From: CAG-791 sp963596015
GTDB lineage: Bacteria > Bacillota > Clostridia > Lachnospirales > Lachnospiraceae
NCBI GenBank assembly: GCA_963596015.1
Contig: CAVBJS010000003.1
Coordinates: 1 to 64,000 of the forward strand
Direction: 5' to 3'
DNA: 64,000 bases
Below the pieces are notes generated by a model that worked only from the letters and a program-made list of their open reading frames with translations, had not been told where the DNA came from and made no database searches. Positions 8,966 through 16,868 of this stretch are shown here, in pieces (the stretch's first letter is position 1; each line of letters begins with the position of its first letter). The position numbers were made by a program, and so were the translations under genes.

Positions 8966-9005
8966 ATCTCAAAATCCCCCGCAGAAACGCGGGGGATTTT
9001 GAGAT
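8966..9005. terminator. Perfect 17-bp inverted repeat, island-edge terminator
   Basis: ATCTCAAAATCCCCCGC (8966-8982) and GCGGGGGATTTTGAGAT (8989-9005) are perfectly complementary with a six-base loop. It follows the stop of the leftward DUF7674 gene. The stem lacks a long U-run but is very stable. Confidence 0.65.
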
Positions 9006-9032
9006 GATGCTCACTTTTAATGGCTTACATAA

Positions 9033-9398
9033 TTACATCATATACTTTTCAACAATTGAACAACGCTCACGTGTTTTCTGCCCCATATAAGTTTTACATT
9101 TTTCAAGAGTAGAATCACCTCTTGAAATAAGATCCTCTAACACTGTGAATTCAAGCACTTCTGAAATCATTGTATTATTATCTTCTGCCATACGTTCAAA
9201 AAAATCAAAAGCACGTTTCAATTTTGGCTCATTACACTTTTCCAACTGTTCAATCACGAATGGTATAACCACCATACCAAACATAACATGCATACCATCA
9301 GAGCGCTCCGCCGCGGCACATTCCGCTATTTCCTGGAATCTAGGCAAATCTTCCGGGAAGCATTGTGTAAATTCATCATATAGTGTATCGTACTTCAC
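9033..9398 (-). CDS. DUF7674-like small acidic protein, probable immunity protein
   Basis: A 121-residue acidic, helical, cytoplasmic protein beginning at GTG with GGAGG seven bases upstream. The pattern DEFTQCFPEDLPRF near the N-terminus and FERMAEDNNTMISEVLEFTVLEDL in the middle fit the DUF7674 family, often found beside polymorphic toxins. It begins four bases after the stop of the toxin-like gene, in the toxin-then-immunity order usual for such pairs. The family call is from memory of the pattern; the immunity role is inferred from position. Confidence 0.6.
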   Translation of the reverse strand: MKYDTLYDEFTQCFPEDLPRFQEIAECAAAERSDGMHVMFGMVVIPFVIEQLEKCNEPKLKRAFDFFERMAEDNNTMISEVLEFTVLEDLISRGDSTLEKCKTYMGQKTRERCSIVEKYMM

Positions 9399-9402
9399 AA
9401 CT

Positions 9403-9885
9403 TCACCTCCATATTGCTTTTGTCAAAGATTTTGCCAACTGTTGCGCCAGCTTTCGGTCACTTGCAGATAAAGTCTTCTGTGTTAGAATTTTGGTCTCGA
9501 TGTATTTCAACAATTCTCGACCTTTTTGTATATGTGTGTTTCCCTTACTTCCAAGTCCTATTCCTGTTGCTTTCTCAAACTTGATAACTGAGGCAGTTCC
9601 ACCATCACCAATAAACGAACCTGGTCTATATAACTGATTTACAGCATTCTTTAGTTTAGGATCTTTTGCTCTTCTAAGAAGCGACTCCCTTCTGCTTGTC
9701 CCAATCCACCTTTTGAGTGCCTTGGGAAGCGCTTTCCCGTTTGGACCGACGAAGAAATCTGGCTCTAATTCCCTAGCAATGCGTTTTTCATTTGCTCTTG
9801 CTGTAATCTCGCTGGCAATCTGACCTATTTCAATCTGCGTCCCCGGCACTCCTTTTGCAACATCAATACTAGGTCCGCTACTCAC
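9403..9885 (-). CDS. Detached polymorphic-toxin C-terminal domain protein
   Basis: A 160-residue protein starting at GTG (AAGGAGG upstream) that overlaps the DUF4417 stop by four bases. The pattern VGPNGKALPKALKRWIG, then LYRPGSFIGDGGTASVIKFE, then GNTHIQKGRELLKYIE is typical of the last 100 residues of large Rhs/LXG/filamentous polymorphic toxins. Here no delivery or repeat domain precedes it and there is no signal peptide, so it is an orphan toxin module or a relic of a longer gene. The enzymatic activity of this domain type is not known to me. A probable immunity gene follows immediately. Confidence 0.6.
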   Translation of the reverse strand: MSSGPSIDVAKGVPGTQIEIGQIASEITARANEKRIARELEPDFFVGPNGKALPKALKRWIGTSRRESLLRRAKDPKLKNAVNQLYRPGSFIGDGGTASVIKFEKATGIGLGSKGNTHIQKGRELLKYIETKILTQKTLSASDRKLAQQLAKSLTKAIWR

Positions 9886-10658
9886 TTTGCCACCTCCTTT
9901 TTAACGTGTCTTTGATTTTGTCTGCGTAATGTATTGTCTACAATGCGGACATCAATTCCACGCGAGATAGCATATTCAAACAGTTTCAACGAGGTCTCGT
10001 CTTTACCACAAACGGAATATACCAAAATGACCTTAAGTTTGAAATGATCTACAACATATTTCACTGTTTCCTTCACACGTGCACGATTTTTAGCATATCG
10101 GATCTGTCCTTTTGTACTAAAACACATGACTGTGCATGTCTCAAACCCACTCAGATACTTTGGTAATTTGTCCTGCGATAAATAAATTGCATTTGGTACT
10201 ACAATGGCGCCGATTTCCATTACGAACCACAGCATAACCACACGAATTTTCCATAATCTATTTTCATTTTCATTTATCCAAATATCATCAAAAAGAGAGT
10301 AGTCCGGTCCTATGACAAATCTAATATTAGCATATAGATTTTTGTACTTTTTCAGCAGCCGTTTATCATTATAATATATTGCATTAAATAGGCCATCGAT
10401 TTTATCAAATGTTTTATCATACGAATAAAACCCCAATGCTGTAGCTGGCGTCAAATGGAACTTCGCTTTTTCAGTATTCAGCGCAATGAAATCTGGATAA
10501 ACGCTTGGATCACAATGATGATTTGGCAAATAATAATCATTTGGCACCGCCTTATTCAACAAATCCGCTATTCCGTAGTTTAGCTGGTATTTTAGTTCTT
10601 TTTCCTTACGAATTACAGTACCATCATCGCCGATTACCTTATATGTTATTTTTTTCAT
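9882..10658 (-). CDS. DUF4417 domain-containing protein
   Basis: The protein has 258 residues. The region from FVIGPDYSLF (about residue 113) through IGAIVVPNAIYL to a MCFSTKGQIRYAK segment follows the DUF4417 pattern, found in phage and mobile-element proteins of unknown activity. GGAGG lies eight bases before the ATG. It is the first gene of the three-gene leftward cassette and is translationally coupled to the toxin-like gene through a GTGA overlap. This suggests joint function or mobility. Its low GC content compared with flanking housekeeping genes points to transfer. Confidence 0.65.
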   Translation of the reverse strand: MKKITYKVIGDDGTVIRKEKELKYQLNYGIADLLNKAVPNDYYLPNHHCDPSVYPDFIALNTEKAKFHLTPATALGFYSYDKTFDKIDGLFNAIYYNDKRLLKKYKNLYANIRFVIGPDYSLFDDIWINENENRLWKIRVVMLWFVMEIGAIVVPNAIYLSQDKLPKYLSGFETCTVMCFSTKGQIRYAKNRARVKETVKYVVDHFKLKVILVYSVCGKDETSLKLFEYAISRGIDVRIVDNTLRRQNQRHVKKEVAK

Positions 10659-10771
10659 TAAAAATACCTCCGGTTAAAAAAGTCACAATCTGCATATAAT
10701 AATCTCTCCTTATCAGGACAATGCAATCGTACGTAACATTTCTACCCCCACTCACTGGGTTTAGAAATTCT

Positions 10772-10800
10772 TTGACTTTTTCTCCGAAGGTCTTTATAAT
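10772..10800 (+). promoter_or_regulatory. Near-consensus sigma-A promoter facing a short terminated unit
   Basis: TTGACT (10772-10777), a 17-base spacer and TATAAT (10795-10800) make one of the best promoters in the window. It points right, away from the DUF4417 gene and towards a hairpin terminator only 75 bases away. An imperfect dyad ATTTCTACCC/GGGTTTAGAAAT just upstream could be an operator. Confidence 0.7.
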
Positions 10801-10806
10801 AGAAAT

Positions 10807-10881
10807 GCCTAATTTCTGAATAGAAACATTCAGAGAAAAACGTCTTGCTGATCACTGCAATGGTTAGCAGGATGTTTTTTT
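10807..10881 (+). ncRNA. Candidate small RNA of about 75 nt
   Basis: The predicted transcript from the promoter at 10772-10800 has no ribosome site and no useful frame. It forms hairpin 1, TCTGAAT/ATTCAGA (10815-10834), and hairpin 2, AAACGTCTTGCTGA paired along all 14 positions (with G-U pairs) to TTAGCAGGATGTTT (10838-10877), followed by a T-run. It ends 47 bases before the convergent 3' end of the XRE/ImmA gene. The target and family are unknown. Confidence 0.5.
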
Positions 10882-10928
10882 ATTGTCTTCTACAAGCAAT
10901 AAAACCACCACCTTTCGTAAGCTTTATC

Positions 10929-11984
10929 TTATGCCCATTTATATCGAACAACCTTATCCGGATATTCAGACCAATCCAGGTACTCGTCATTCTGCAACCT
11001 GCCAAGTACGATGAATGGCTCTACTCCAACAGCCTCTGCAAAAGCTGTGATTCGATTCCATGATGTACAGTCTCTCGATAAAATAAACTTGCGATATTTC
11101 TCAGGTGGTATCAATATATCGCTTGCATACTTGTCCGCCAATTGCTCTGTCTTTCCAGGGACAGAGTCAAAATCAACAAATCTTGCTTTGTAATCTCCGT
11201 GAAGGATATGCGCAATTTCATGGAACAAAGTGAACCAGAAGCGGTCCGCTCGCTTTCCGCGGATTGTCAGACAGAGAATTAATCGACCATCTACAGTTTC
11301 CTTTATAAATCCCTGTACCGGAGCCCCTCTAAAGTTCTGAACAACCTGAAAAGCAATTCCACATTCTGAAAGAATATCCTGTATTTCCTGTATTCCCTCA
11401 CTAATACTGCCGAACATAGCTTTTTTGATTCGCTCAATATTATTCTGAAGTAGTTCCTTATCTATAGACTTTTTAACAGGAATGTTCTCTGTTTGTTTCT
11501 CACATAAGCGCTGCCATGCGAAGAGTACATACGGATCAATCTTAACATTCGTTGTCAGCTGCGCCCTATATGCAGCATTGTAAGTAATTTTTGGAATCTG
11601 CGTCAAATCACTGATCTGCAGAAACTCTCTAAGCTGAATCACCTTAGATGCGTCACCACAATTATTATGCATATATCCACAACTGATAAAATATGTCATA
11701 ATATCACGTAGCGGCTTCAAGATTTCCATCTCTTCCTGTGAAATTTCAAATTCTTCTTGAAGTCTCGCCTGATAAGCATCGTATTGGGCCTGCAAGCCCA
11801 TCCAATACTTTGAATCTTCAAATACGTAACCAAGTTTTCTCGCAAAAGCAGTTGAAATACCTTTGTCACCATTTACAATGGTACAAATATGCTTTTCAGT
11901 AACATTAGTTCTTAGAGCCAGTTCTTTTCGGGACATACCACTGATATTCAATTTTTTCTGTAATTCTTCTCCTGGATGTCTCAT
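10929..11984 (-). CDS. XRE-family HTH and ImmA/IrrE metallopeptidase fusion
   Basis: A 351-residue protein. Residues 10-65 form a HigA-like helix-turn-helix (GMSRKELALRTNVTEKHICTI). The C-terminal half is an ImmA/IrrE-type zinc protease with HEIAH and the downstream LADKYASDILIP segment holding the third ligand region. Such fusions act as antitoxin-like or mobile-element regulators in which the protease cleaves a repressor. The start at 11984 is fixed by GAGGTGAT six bases upstream and by a promoter whose -35 overlaps the longer open frame. It stands at the edge of the accessory island and is probably autoregulated through the dyad at 12042-12056. Confidence 0.85.
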   Translation of the reverse strand: MRHPGEELQKKLNISGMSRKELALRTNVTEKHICTIVNGDKGISTAFARKLGYVFEDSKYWMGLQAQYDAYQARLQEEFEISQEEMEILKPLRDIMTYFISCGYMHNNCGDASKVIQLREFLQISDLTQIPKITYNAAYRAQLTTNVKIDPYVLFAWQRLCEKQTENIPVKKSIDKELLQNNIERIKKAMFGSISEGIQEIQDILSECGIAFQVVQNFRGAPVQGFIKETVDGRLILCLTIRGKRADRFWFTLFHEIAHILHGDYKARFVDFDSVPGKTEQLADKYASDILIPPEKYRKFILSRDCTSWNRITAFAEAVGVEPFIVLGRLQNDEYLDWSEYPDKVVRYKWA

Positions 11985-12003
11985 ACATATCACCTCAGCA
12001 TTT

Positions 12004-12056
12004 AATATACCATCTATTTCAAACACAGTCAAATATTATCATTACCTTTTTGGTAA
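12004..12056 (-). promoter_or_regulatory. Promoter and operator of XRE/ImmA gene
   Basis: On the minus strand TTGACT (12032-12027) is followed 17 bases later by TATATT (12009-12004), leaving a leader of only about 14 bases. Just upstream of the -35 the dyad TTACC-N5-GGTAA (12042-12056) is a likely binding site for the encoded helix-turn-helix protein. Confidence 0.65.
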
Positions 12057-12174
12057 GTTTTTTATCATGCACTTGTTTACCATTTTTTAAGTTCCAATCA
12101 ACCTCCTGGATTAAAAACCTCACCAGCCTGGCAGTTCTTGTTTGTCGAATCGTAGGATATGTAGATTTTTCACG

Positions 12175-13041
12175 CTACTTCTCATTCTTAAGCAGCTTCT
12201 GGTAAACATCTCTCCTGCTCATGCCTCTGTCCGCGCCGGCCTGCTTCATGGCTTCCTTGCGGGAGAGGCCCTTCTTTTCATACATGGCCACATGTTCTTC
12301 CAGGGACATTTCCTGAAAGGCCTCCTGGGCTTTAGCCTGCAGCACTGCAGGATCTGCGCCCGCCACTACCAGCACATATTCTCCTCTGGGTTCATTCTCT
12401 TCATAATAGAGAATAGCCTGGGAAAAGGTAAAAGGCATAGCCTCTTCAAATTTCTTGGTCAGTTCCCGGCACAGCGTCACCTTTCGATCCTCTCCGAAGG
12501 TCTGGGCCAATTCTTCCAGGGTTCCCCGCAGATGGTGGGGTGCCTCGTAGAGGATCATGGTTCTCTCCTCCTGGGCCAACTGCCCCAGGATTCGGCGCCG
12601 CTCCTTTTTATCCGTGGGAAGAAATCCCTCAAAGCAAAATCTTCTGGCGGACATGCCGGACATGGTCAGAGCGGTAATCAGCGCGCAGGCCCCGGGCAGG
12701 GAGGTGACGGTGATTCCTTCCTCGATGCATCTGGCCGCCAGCACCTCGCCGGGATCGGAGATAGCCGGTGTGCCCGCATCCGTCACCACGGCAATATCCT
12801 GGCCATTTCGCAGCCGACCGATCAGTTCCTCTGCCTTTTCATATTTATTGTGTTCGTGATAACTGGTCAAAGGCTTTTTGATACCGAAATGATTCAAAAG
12901 CCGCAGACTGTTGCGGGTATCCTCTGCCGCGATGAGATCCACCGCCTCCAGGGTATCCAGCACTCTCTGGGTGATATCTCCCAGATTACCGATGGGGGTA
13001 GCACATAGGTAAAGCGTTCCGATCTTGTTTTCTGTGTTCAT
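12175..13041 (-). CDS. rsmI: 16S rRNA (cytidine(1402)-2'-O)-methyltransferase
   Basis: RsmI methylates the ribose of C1402 in 16S rRNA using S-adenosylmethionine. At 288 residues the protein fits the family. The N-terminal TLYLCATPIGNLGDI and AAEDTR, the SAM-binding VVTDAGTPAISDPG and LPGACALITALTMSG motifs are all present. It closes the leftward housekeeping cluster holB, ricT, trmN6-like, rsmI, the same order as in the Bacillus yaaT-yabB-yabC region. A stable hairpin lies between it and the preceding methyltransferase gene. Confidence 0.96.
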   Translation of the reverse strand: MNTENKIGTLYLCATPIGNLGDITQRVLDTLEAVDLIAAEDTRNSLRLLNHFGIKKPLTSYHEHNKYEKAEELIGRLRNGQDIAVVTDAGTPAISDPGEVLAARCIEEGITVTSLPGACALITALTMSGMSARRFCFEGFLPTDKKERRRILGQLAQEERTMILYEAPHHLRGTLEELAQTFGEDRKVTLCRELTKKFEEAMPFTFSQAILYYEENEPRGEYVLVVAGADPAVLQAKAQEAFQEMSLEEHVAMYEKKGLSRKEAMKQAGADRGMSRRDVYQKLLKNEK

Positions 13042-13083
13042 TTCGCAATTTATTCCTTATTTCTGAGCAGTATTACTACTGCG

Positions 13084-13135
13084 GGTAAAAAGGGAAAGAG
13101 AACATGAGAACTCCGGATTCTCTTTTGCCCTTACC
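13084..13135 (-). terminator. Stable intergenic hairpin between trmN6-like gene and rsmI
   Basis: An A/G-rich arm GGTAAAAAGGGAAAGAGAA (13084-13102) pairs with TTCTCTTTTGCCCTTACC (13118-13135) with one bulge. It lacks a strong U-run after the stem, so it may attenuate or stabilise rather than fully terminate. Confidence 0.4.
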
Positions 13136-13209
13136 ATTCAGCACTCTTCCACTTGTCTGACGTCTGAACAGGAAGATTTTCCGTTCCCTTGTATTTTCAC
13201 ACTACTTTC

Positions 13210-14001
13210 CTAATATCCATATACCTCATAAATCTCTGGTGTATAAACGCCGGGTTTCTCATAGACAATGAGAGGTTTTTCCACGGTAAGCCGGGATTTC
13301 GCTCCCCGCACGCAGTCCAGAAGAACCATATTGGGCTCCTGATCCACGTATGGATAAACCAGGCGCATGCGCTTAGGCTCCAGATGATGGGCGTGCAGCG
13401 TCACCATGATCTCCGCCAGCCGGAAGGGTCTATGCACCATATAGAAATGTCCGCCGGGCTTCAGCAGCTGCTCTGTCACTCTCACCAGATCCTCCAGAGT
13501 ACATTGCAGTTCATGCCTGGCGATGGCCTTGGGCGCTTCTGGATTGGTAAGGCCGTGTCCACCGGTCATATAAGGAGGATTGGAGGTAATGACGTCAAAG
13601 GAAGCCTTTGGAAAAAGGCTGTCCGCCTCTTTGATATCGCCCTCCTGAATCGTTACTCGCTCCTCTAAACGATTTAGGCGAACGCTACGCTGGGCCATCT
13701 GGGCGCTGTCATGTTGGATCTCCAGGCCTGTCAACTGCGCCGCCCGGGTCTTGGCCGACATGAGGATCGGGATGATGCCCGTGCCTGTCCCCAGATCCAG
13801 TACTTTATCTCCATCTCTGGCAGCAGCAAAGCCGGAAAGCAGCACTGCATCCATGCCAAAGCAAAACCGCGCCGGATCCTGTATGATCTGCAGGTTATTT
13901 CGCTGCAGATCATCGATCCGCTCTCCCGGCTTTAATTCTATTTTTTCTTCCGGTTTGCCGGACCCGGTTTTCTCGATTTCTTTTTGCGTTTCTTTATCCA
14001 T
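13210..14001 (-). CDS. tRNA1(Val) adenine-N6 methyltransferase-like protein (TrmN6/YabB)
   Basis: A 263-residue Rossmann-fold methyltransferase. Motif I VLDLGTGTGIIPILMSAK binds SAM, and SNPPYMTGG is the N6-adenine/N5-glutamine-type catalytic motif. The N-terminal LKPGERIDDLQRNNLQIIQ and FCFGMDAVLLSGF match the TrmN6/YabB group, which modifies A37 of a valine tRNA in E. coli. Position between ricT and rsmI matches Bacillus yabB. The N-terminal 20 residues are charged and variable, so the start is less sure. Confidence 0.85.
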   Translation of the reverse strand: MDKETQKEIEKTGSGKPEEKIELKPGERIDDLQRNNLQIIQDPARFCFGMDAVLLSGFAAARDGDKVLDLGTGTGIIPILMSAKTRAAQLTGLEIQHDSAQMAQRSVRLNRLEERVTIQEGDIKEADSLFPKASFDVITSNPPYMTGGHGLTNPEAPKAIARHELQCTLEDLVRVTEQLLKPGGHFYMVHRPFRLAEIMVTLHAHHLEPKRMRLVYPYVDQEPNMVLLDCVRGAKSRLTVEKPLIVYEKPGVYTPEIYEVYGY

Positions 14002-14327
14002 TGCTTCTTTGTTATAACCCTCTTGTTCTATATGGATCTGCTATCAGACTACCGCCTTGCTATTTCTTACCATAATACATTTCTTGCCGTAATACTTTTT
14101 ACCGTAATACTTTTTACCGTAATATGATTTTACCATAGTAAACAGATACGCTTCTGCATGACCCTGCCGTAACAGGTGGATGTCCTTCCGTAAGATCTCG
14201 CTGCGCAGACAGATCTTCTTCTACACAACCTTACTGCAACAGGCAGCTTCCTTACAGTCTTACCACAACAGACAGTTTCCTTTGACGGCAATGGGCTTCC
14301 TTATTTTTCCGTCTTTTCATAAGGAAA
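14002..14327. other. Intergenic region with 15-bp tandem repeats, no gene
   Basis: Between ricT and the trmN6-like gene lies a 370-base gap. It holds the CCGTAATACTTTTTA array (14070-14132) and short imperfect TTACxxCAACAGxCAG repeats further right. No coding frame with a ribosome site was seen. Confidence 0.5.
14070..14132. repeat. 15-bp tandem repeat array
   Basis: CCGTAATACTTTTTA occurs at 14087-14101 and 14102-14116, with diverged copies on both sides (CCATAATACATTTCTTG, CCGTAATATGATTTTA). That is about four units in the ricT/trmN6-like intergenic gap. Confidence 0.75.
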
Positions 14328-14362
14328 CGGCGGCCGGGAAGAATTTGCCTTCCGCGCCGCCG
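14328..14362 (-). terminator. GC-rich hairpin after ricT
   Basis: CGGCGG (14328-14333) pairs with CCGCCG (14357-14362), with an inner GGAAG/CTTCC stem. It lies ten bases beyond the ricT stop on the minus strand and is followed by a short pyrimidine-rich tract. Confidence 0.55.
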
Positions 14363-14371
14363 CTTTGTCTC

Positions 14372-15694
14372 TTATTTATCCTGCTTCGGTTCCGTCTGCC
14401 CGTTATTTCTGGGCGCGGCGTTCTTTCTCTTTCTGTTGTTGCGATCTTCCCGGTCCTGACGGTTATATCTGTCCTGGCGATCTTGGCGATCTGTTCTGTC
14501 CGGACGCTCCTGCCGATCCTGACGATCTGCTCTCTCCGGACGATCCTGCCTATCCTGACGATCTGCTCTTTCCGGACGTTCCTGTCGGTCCAGGCGTTCT
14601 GTTCTGTCTGCACGATCCTGTCGTTCTGAACGCTCACCTCTGTCCGCTCTCTCAGATCGCTCCGGGCGCTGTCCGGCACTGCCTGCCTGGGTCTGCTGCT
14701 CCTGCTCGCCTCTTTGCTGTCCACCCCGGCCAGGTCTGCCACCATGTCCCCGGTGATTCTGACGGTTCTTTCCTTCCTGCTCCCCCTTGTCTTCCCGTTG
14801 GGAATTCTCATTAGCGCCGGAGAGATTCTCACCATTTTTCTCCTTCTTACCACCGGTCTGACGATTGCCGCCCCGGCGACGTCTGCGCAGCACCGTCAGA
14901 TGATCCACGCCGTACTCGTGCAATTCCTTTTCATCGTCCACTTCTACCAGGATCCGCACGGTCTGGCGCAGCACATTGACGCTCTCCACCTCGCCCCGCA
15001 GGCCGTCATCACCTTCTACCTCATCGCCGATACCGGGCAGATTTCTATTCAGCTCCTCGTAGGTGTCTTCCTCATTTTTAAGGCAGCACATCAGACGGCC
15101 GCAGACACCGGAAATCTTGGTCGGATTCAGGGAAAGGTTCTGTTCCTTGGCCATTTTGATGGAAACCGGGACAAAATCAGACAGATAGGAATGGCAGCAA
15201 AGGGCTCTGCCGCAAATACCGATACCGCCCAGGATCTTGGTCTCATCCCTGACGCCGATCTGGCGCAGCTCGATCCTGGTACGGAAAACCCCTGCCAGAT
15301 CCTTTACCAGATCGCGGAAATCCACGCGGCCATCCGCTGTAAAATAGAAAAGGATCTTACTGTTATCAAAGGTATATTCTGCGTCGATGAGCTTCATATC
15401 CAACTCATGGCGGCGGATCTTGGATAAGCAGACCTCGAAGGCCTCCCGCTCCTTGATGCGGTTGGTGCGCTCCTGCTCCTCATCCTCCGGTGTAGCCATA
15501 CGCAGCACCGTTTTCAGAGGTTGGGGCACTTTCTTATCCTCTAACTCCATGGGGTCACCCACTACACGGCCGTATTCCAAGCCTCGGGAGGTCTCTACGA
15601 TCACGTGGCTTCCCCGCTTTACCGGTAGATCCCCCGGTGAAAAATAATAAATCTTGCCCGCTGTGCGAAAGCGGACACCAATGACTTTCTTCAT
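14372..15694 (-). CDS. ricT: RicT/YaaT-type PSP1 domain protein with long arginine-rich repeat tail
   Basis: RicT (YaaT, stage 0 sporulation family) works with RicA and RicF in an iron-sulfur complex that helps RNase Y mature mRNAs. Residues 1-270 are the PSP1 core, with the cysteine cluster GGIGICGRALCCHSYL and SGVCGRLMCCLKNEE seen in the family. The last 160 residues are a hydrophilic tail of tandem DRQDRPER-like units, far longer than in Bacillus YaaT (about 275 residues), and probably disordered RNA-contacting sequence. The ATG at 15694 is chosen over a TTG at 15703. It lies downstream of holB in the conserved order. Confidence 0.9.
   Translation of the reverse strand: MKKVIGVRFRTAGKIYYFSPGDLPVKRGSHVIVETSRGLEYGRVVGDPMELEDKKVPQPLKTVLRMATPEDEEQERTNRIKEREAFEVCLSKIRRHELDMKLIDAEYTFDNSKILFYFTADGRVDFRDLVKDLAGVFRTRIELRQIGVRDETKILGGIGICGRALCCHSYLSDFVPVSIKMAKEQNLSLNPTKISGVCGRLMCCLKNEEDTYEELNRNLPGIGDEVEGDDGLRGEVESVNVLRQTVRILVEVDDEKELHEYGVDHLTVLRRRRRGGNRQTGGKKEKNGENLSGANENSQREDKGEQEGKNRQNHRGHGGRPGRGGQQRGEQEQQTQAGSAGQRPERSERADRGERSERQDRADRTERLDRQERPERADRQDRQDRPERADRQDRQERPDRTDRQDRQDRYNRQDREDRNNRKRKNAAPRNNGQTEPKQDK
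14430..14665 (-). repeat. In-frame repeats coding the RicT tail
   Basis: Repeats of roughly 9 to 36 bp encode DRQ-DRPERA-type units. The reading frame is kept throughout, so the array changes tail length without breaking the protein. Confidence 0.7.
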
Positions 15695-15807
15695 ATGCAA
15701 CAATCTCCATTTCCGGGCCGCTATACTGCAAGGGAAATCGGGAATTCTAACCCAAGGATTCTATTGCCACATAGCCGCGCGGTATACTCTCATGCATTTT
15801 TGTATCT

Positions 15808-15847
15808 GTTCAGTATCTTTTATATCCGTTCAGTATCTTTTATATCT
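15808..15847. repeat. 20-bp direct tandem duplication at the holB stop
   Basis: GTTCAGTATCTTTTATATC is present twice, at 15808-15826 and 15828-15846. The second copy includes the holB stop codon, so the last codons of the gene and adjoining DNA have been duplicated downstream. Confidence 0.8.
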
Positions 15848-16868
15848 GCCCACCGCTGCAGCTGCGCAGCGTAAGGAAAAGCGATTCCAGGATCAGCGTT
15901 CCGCTGGTACCGGCTTTCTTCCTGCGGCGGGCCGTTTCAAAGGCTTCCATGCACTTCTCCAGTCCCTCATAGGACATACGGGCAGCCGCTTCTTTACTAT
16001 ACTTTATATCCTCCGCAAAAATCAAGTTTTCCGCCTTCCCGGAGGCTTTGCACAGCAGCACGTCTCTGTACCAGCTTTGCAGGAAAGACAGATACAGATC
16101 CAGGGTTTCCTTTTTCTCTCCGTTCTCCGCTGCCTTCTGGGCCAGCTGGTAGCTGTCCATGCGTGGCAATTCAAAGAGAAACCGGGCCGTATCGGTGCAC
16201 AGGCTCAGGAATTCCTCATCCTCTGCCAACTGCAGTGCCCGGCCAGGATTGCCGTCGGCAAAGCCGGCAAAAAGGGCTGCTTCTGCCGGTGCGATGCCTT
16301 TTTCCTCCATCAGATAGGAAGCGATCCGGGCATCGGAGACCGGCTGCATCTTTAACATCACGCAGCGACTTAAGACCGTAGGCAGCAGCTGGTTCTCTCC
16401 ATTGGTCAAAAGCAGCAGATGGGCATAGGCCGGCGGCTCCTCTAAGGTCTTAAGGAGGGCATTCTGTGCCTGGGCATTCATCTTTTCCGCATCGGAGATA
16501 ATATAAAATTTGTGCTCTCTCTGGTAGGGTTTGATCTGCACATCGGCGCACAGAGCGCGGACCTCTTCTACGCTGATGAGATTGGGCTTGGCGTGATGCA
16601 GATGCAGAATGTCCGGATGGGATCCGGCCTGGGCCTGCAGGCAATCATGACAAAGTCCGCAGGGTTCCAGACGGCCTTCTCTCTCCACCGGCTCCCGGCA
16701 CTGCACCGTCTGCGCCAGGGCCTCTGCCATCTGTTCCCGGCCCGCTTCCTTCTCTCCCACCAGCAGATAGGCATGGGAGACCGTCCCCATGCGGATCGCT
16801 CTCTGCAGATGCTCTATGATGCCTTCCTGTCCCAGAATGCCGGAAAAGCCCGGTGTCTGCTCAGCCAT
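15840..16868 (-). CDS. holB: DNA polymerase III subunit delta'
   Basis: Clamp-loader subunit of the replicative polymerase. At 342 residues it has the AAA-like fold. The P-loop region is degenerate (YLLVGEKEAGREQ), as usual in delta'. A zinc module CGLCHDC follows, then the sensor segment KMNAQAQNALLKTLEEPP and the arginine-finger-like LSRCV. The ATG lies inside the last codons of the upstream kinase-like gene (eight-base overlap) with GGGAG six bases ahead, so translation is coupled. Confidence 0.93.
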   Translation of the reverse strand: MAEQTPGFSGILGQEGIIEHLQRAIRMGTVSHAYLLVGEKEAGREQMAEALAQTVQCREPVEREGRLEPCGLCHDCLQAQAGSHPDILHLHHAKPNLISVEEVRALCADVQIKPYQREHKFYIISDAEKMNAQAQNALLKTLEEPPAYAHLLLLTNGENQLLPTVLSRCVMLKMQPVSDARIASYLMEEKGIAPAEAALFAGFADGNPGRALQLAEDEEFLSLCTDTARFLFELPRMDSYQLAQKAAENGEKKETLDLYLSFLQSWYRDVLLCKASGKAENLIFAEDIKYSKEAAARMSYEGLEKCMEAFETARRRKKAGTSGTLILESLFLTLRSCSGGQI

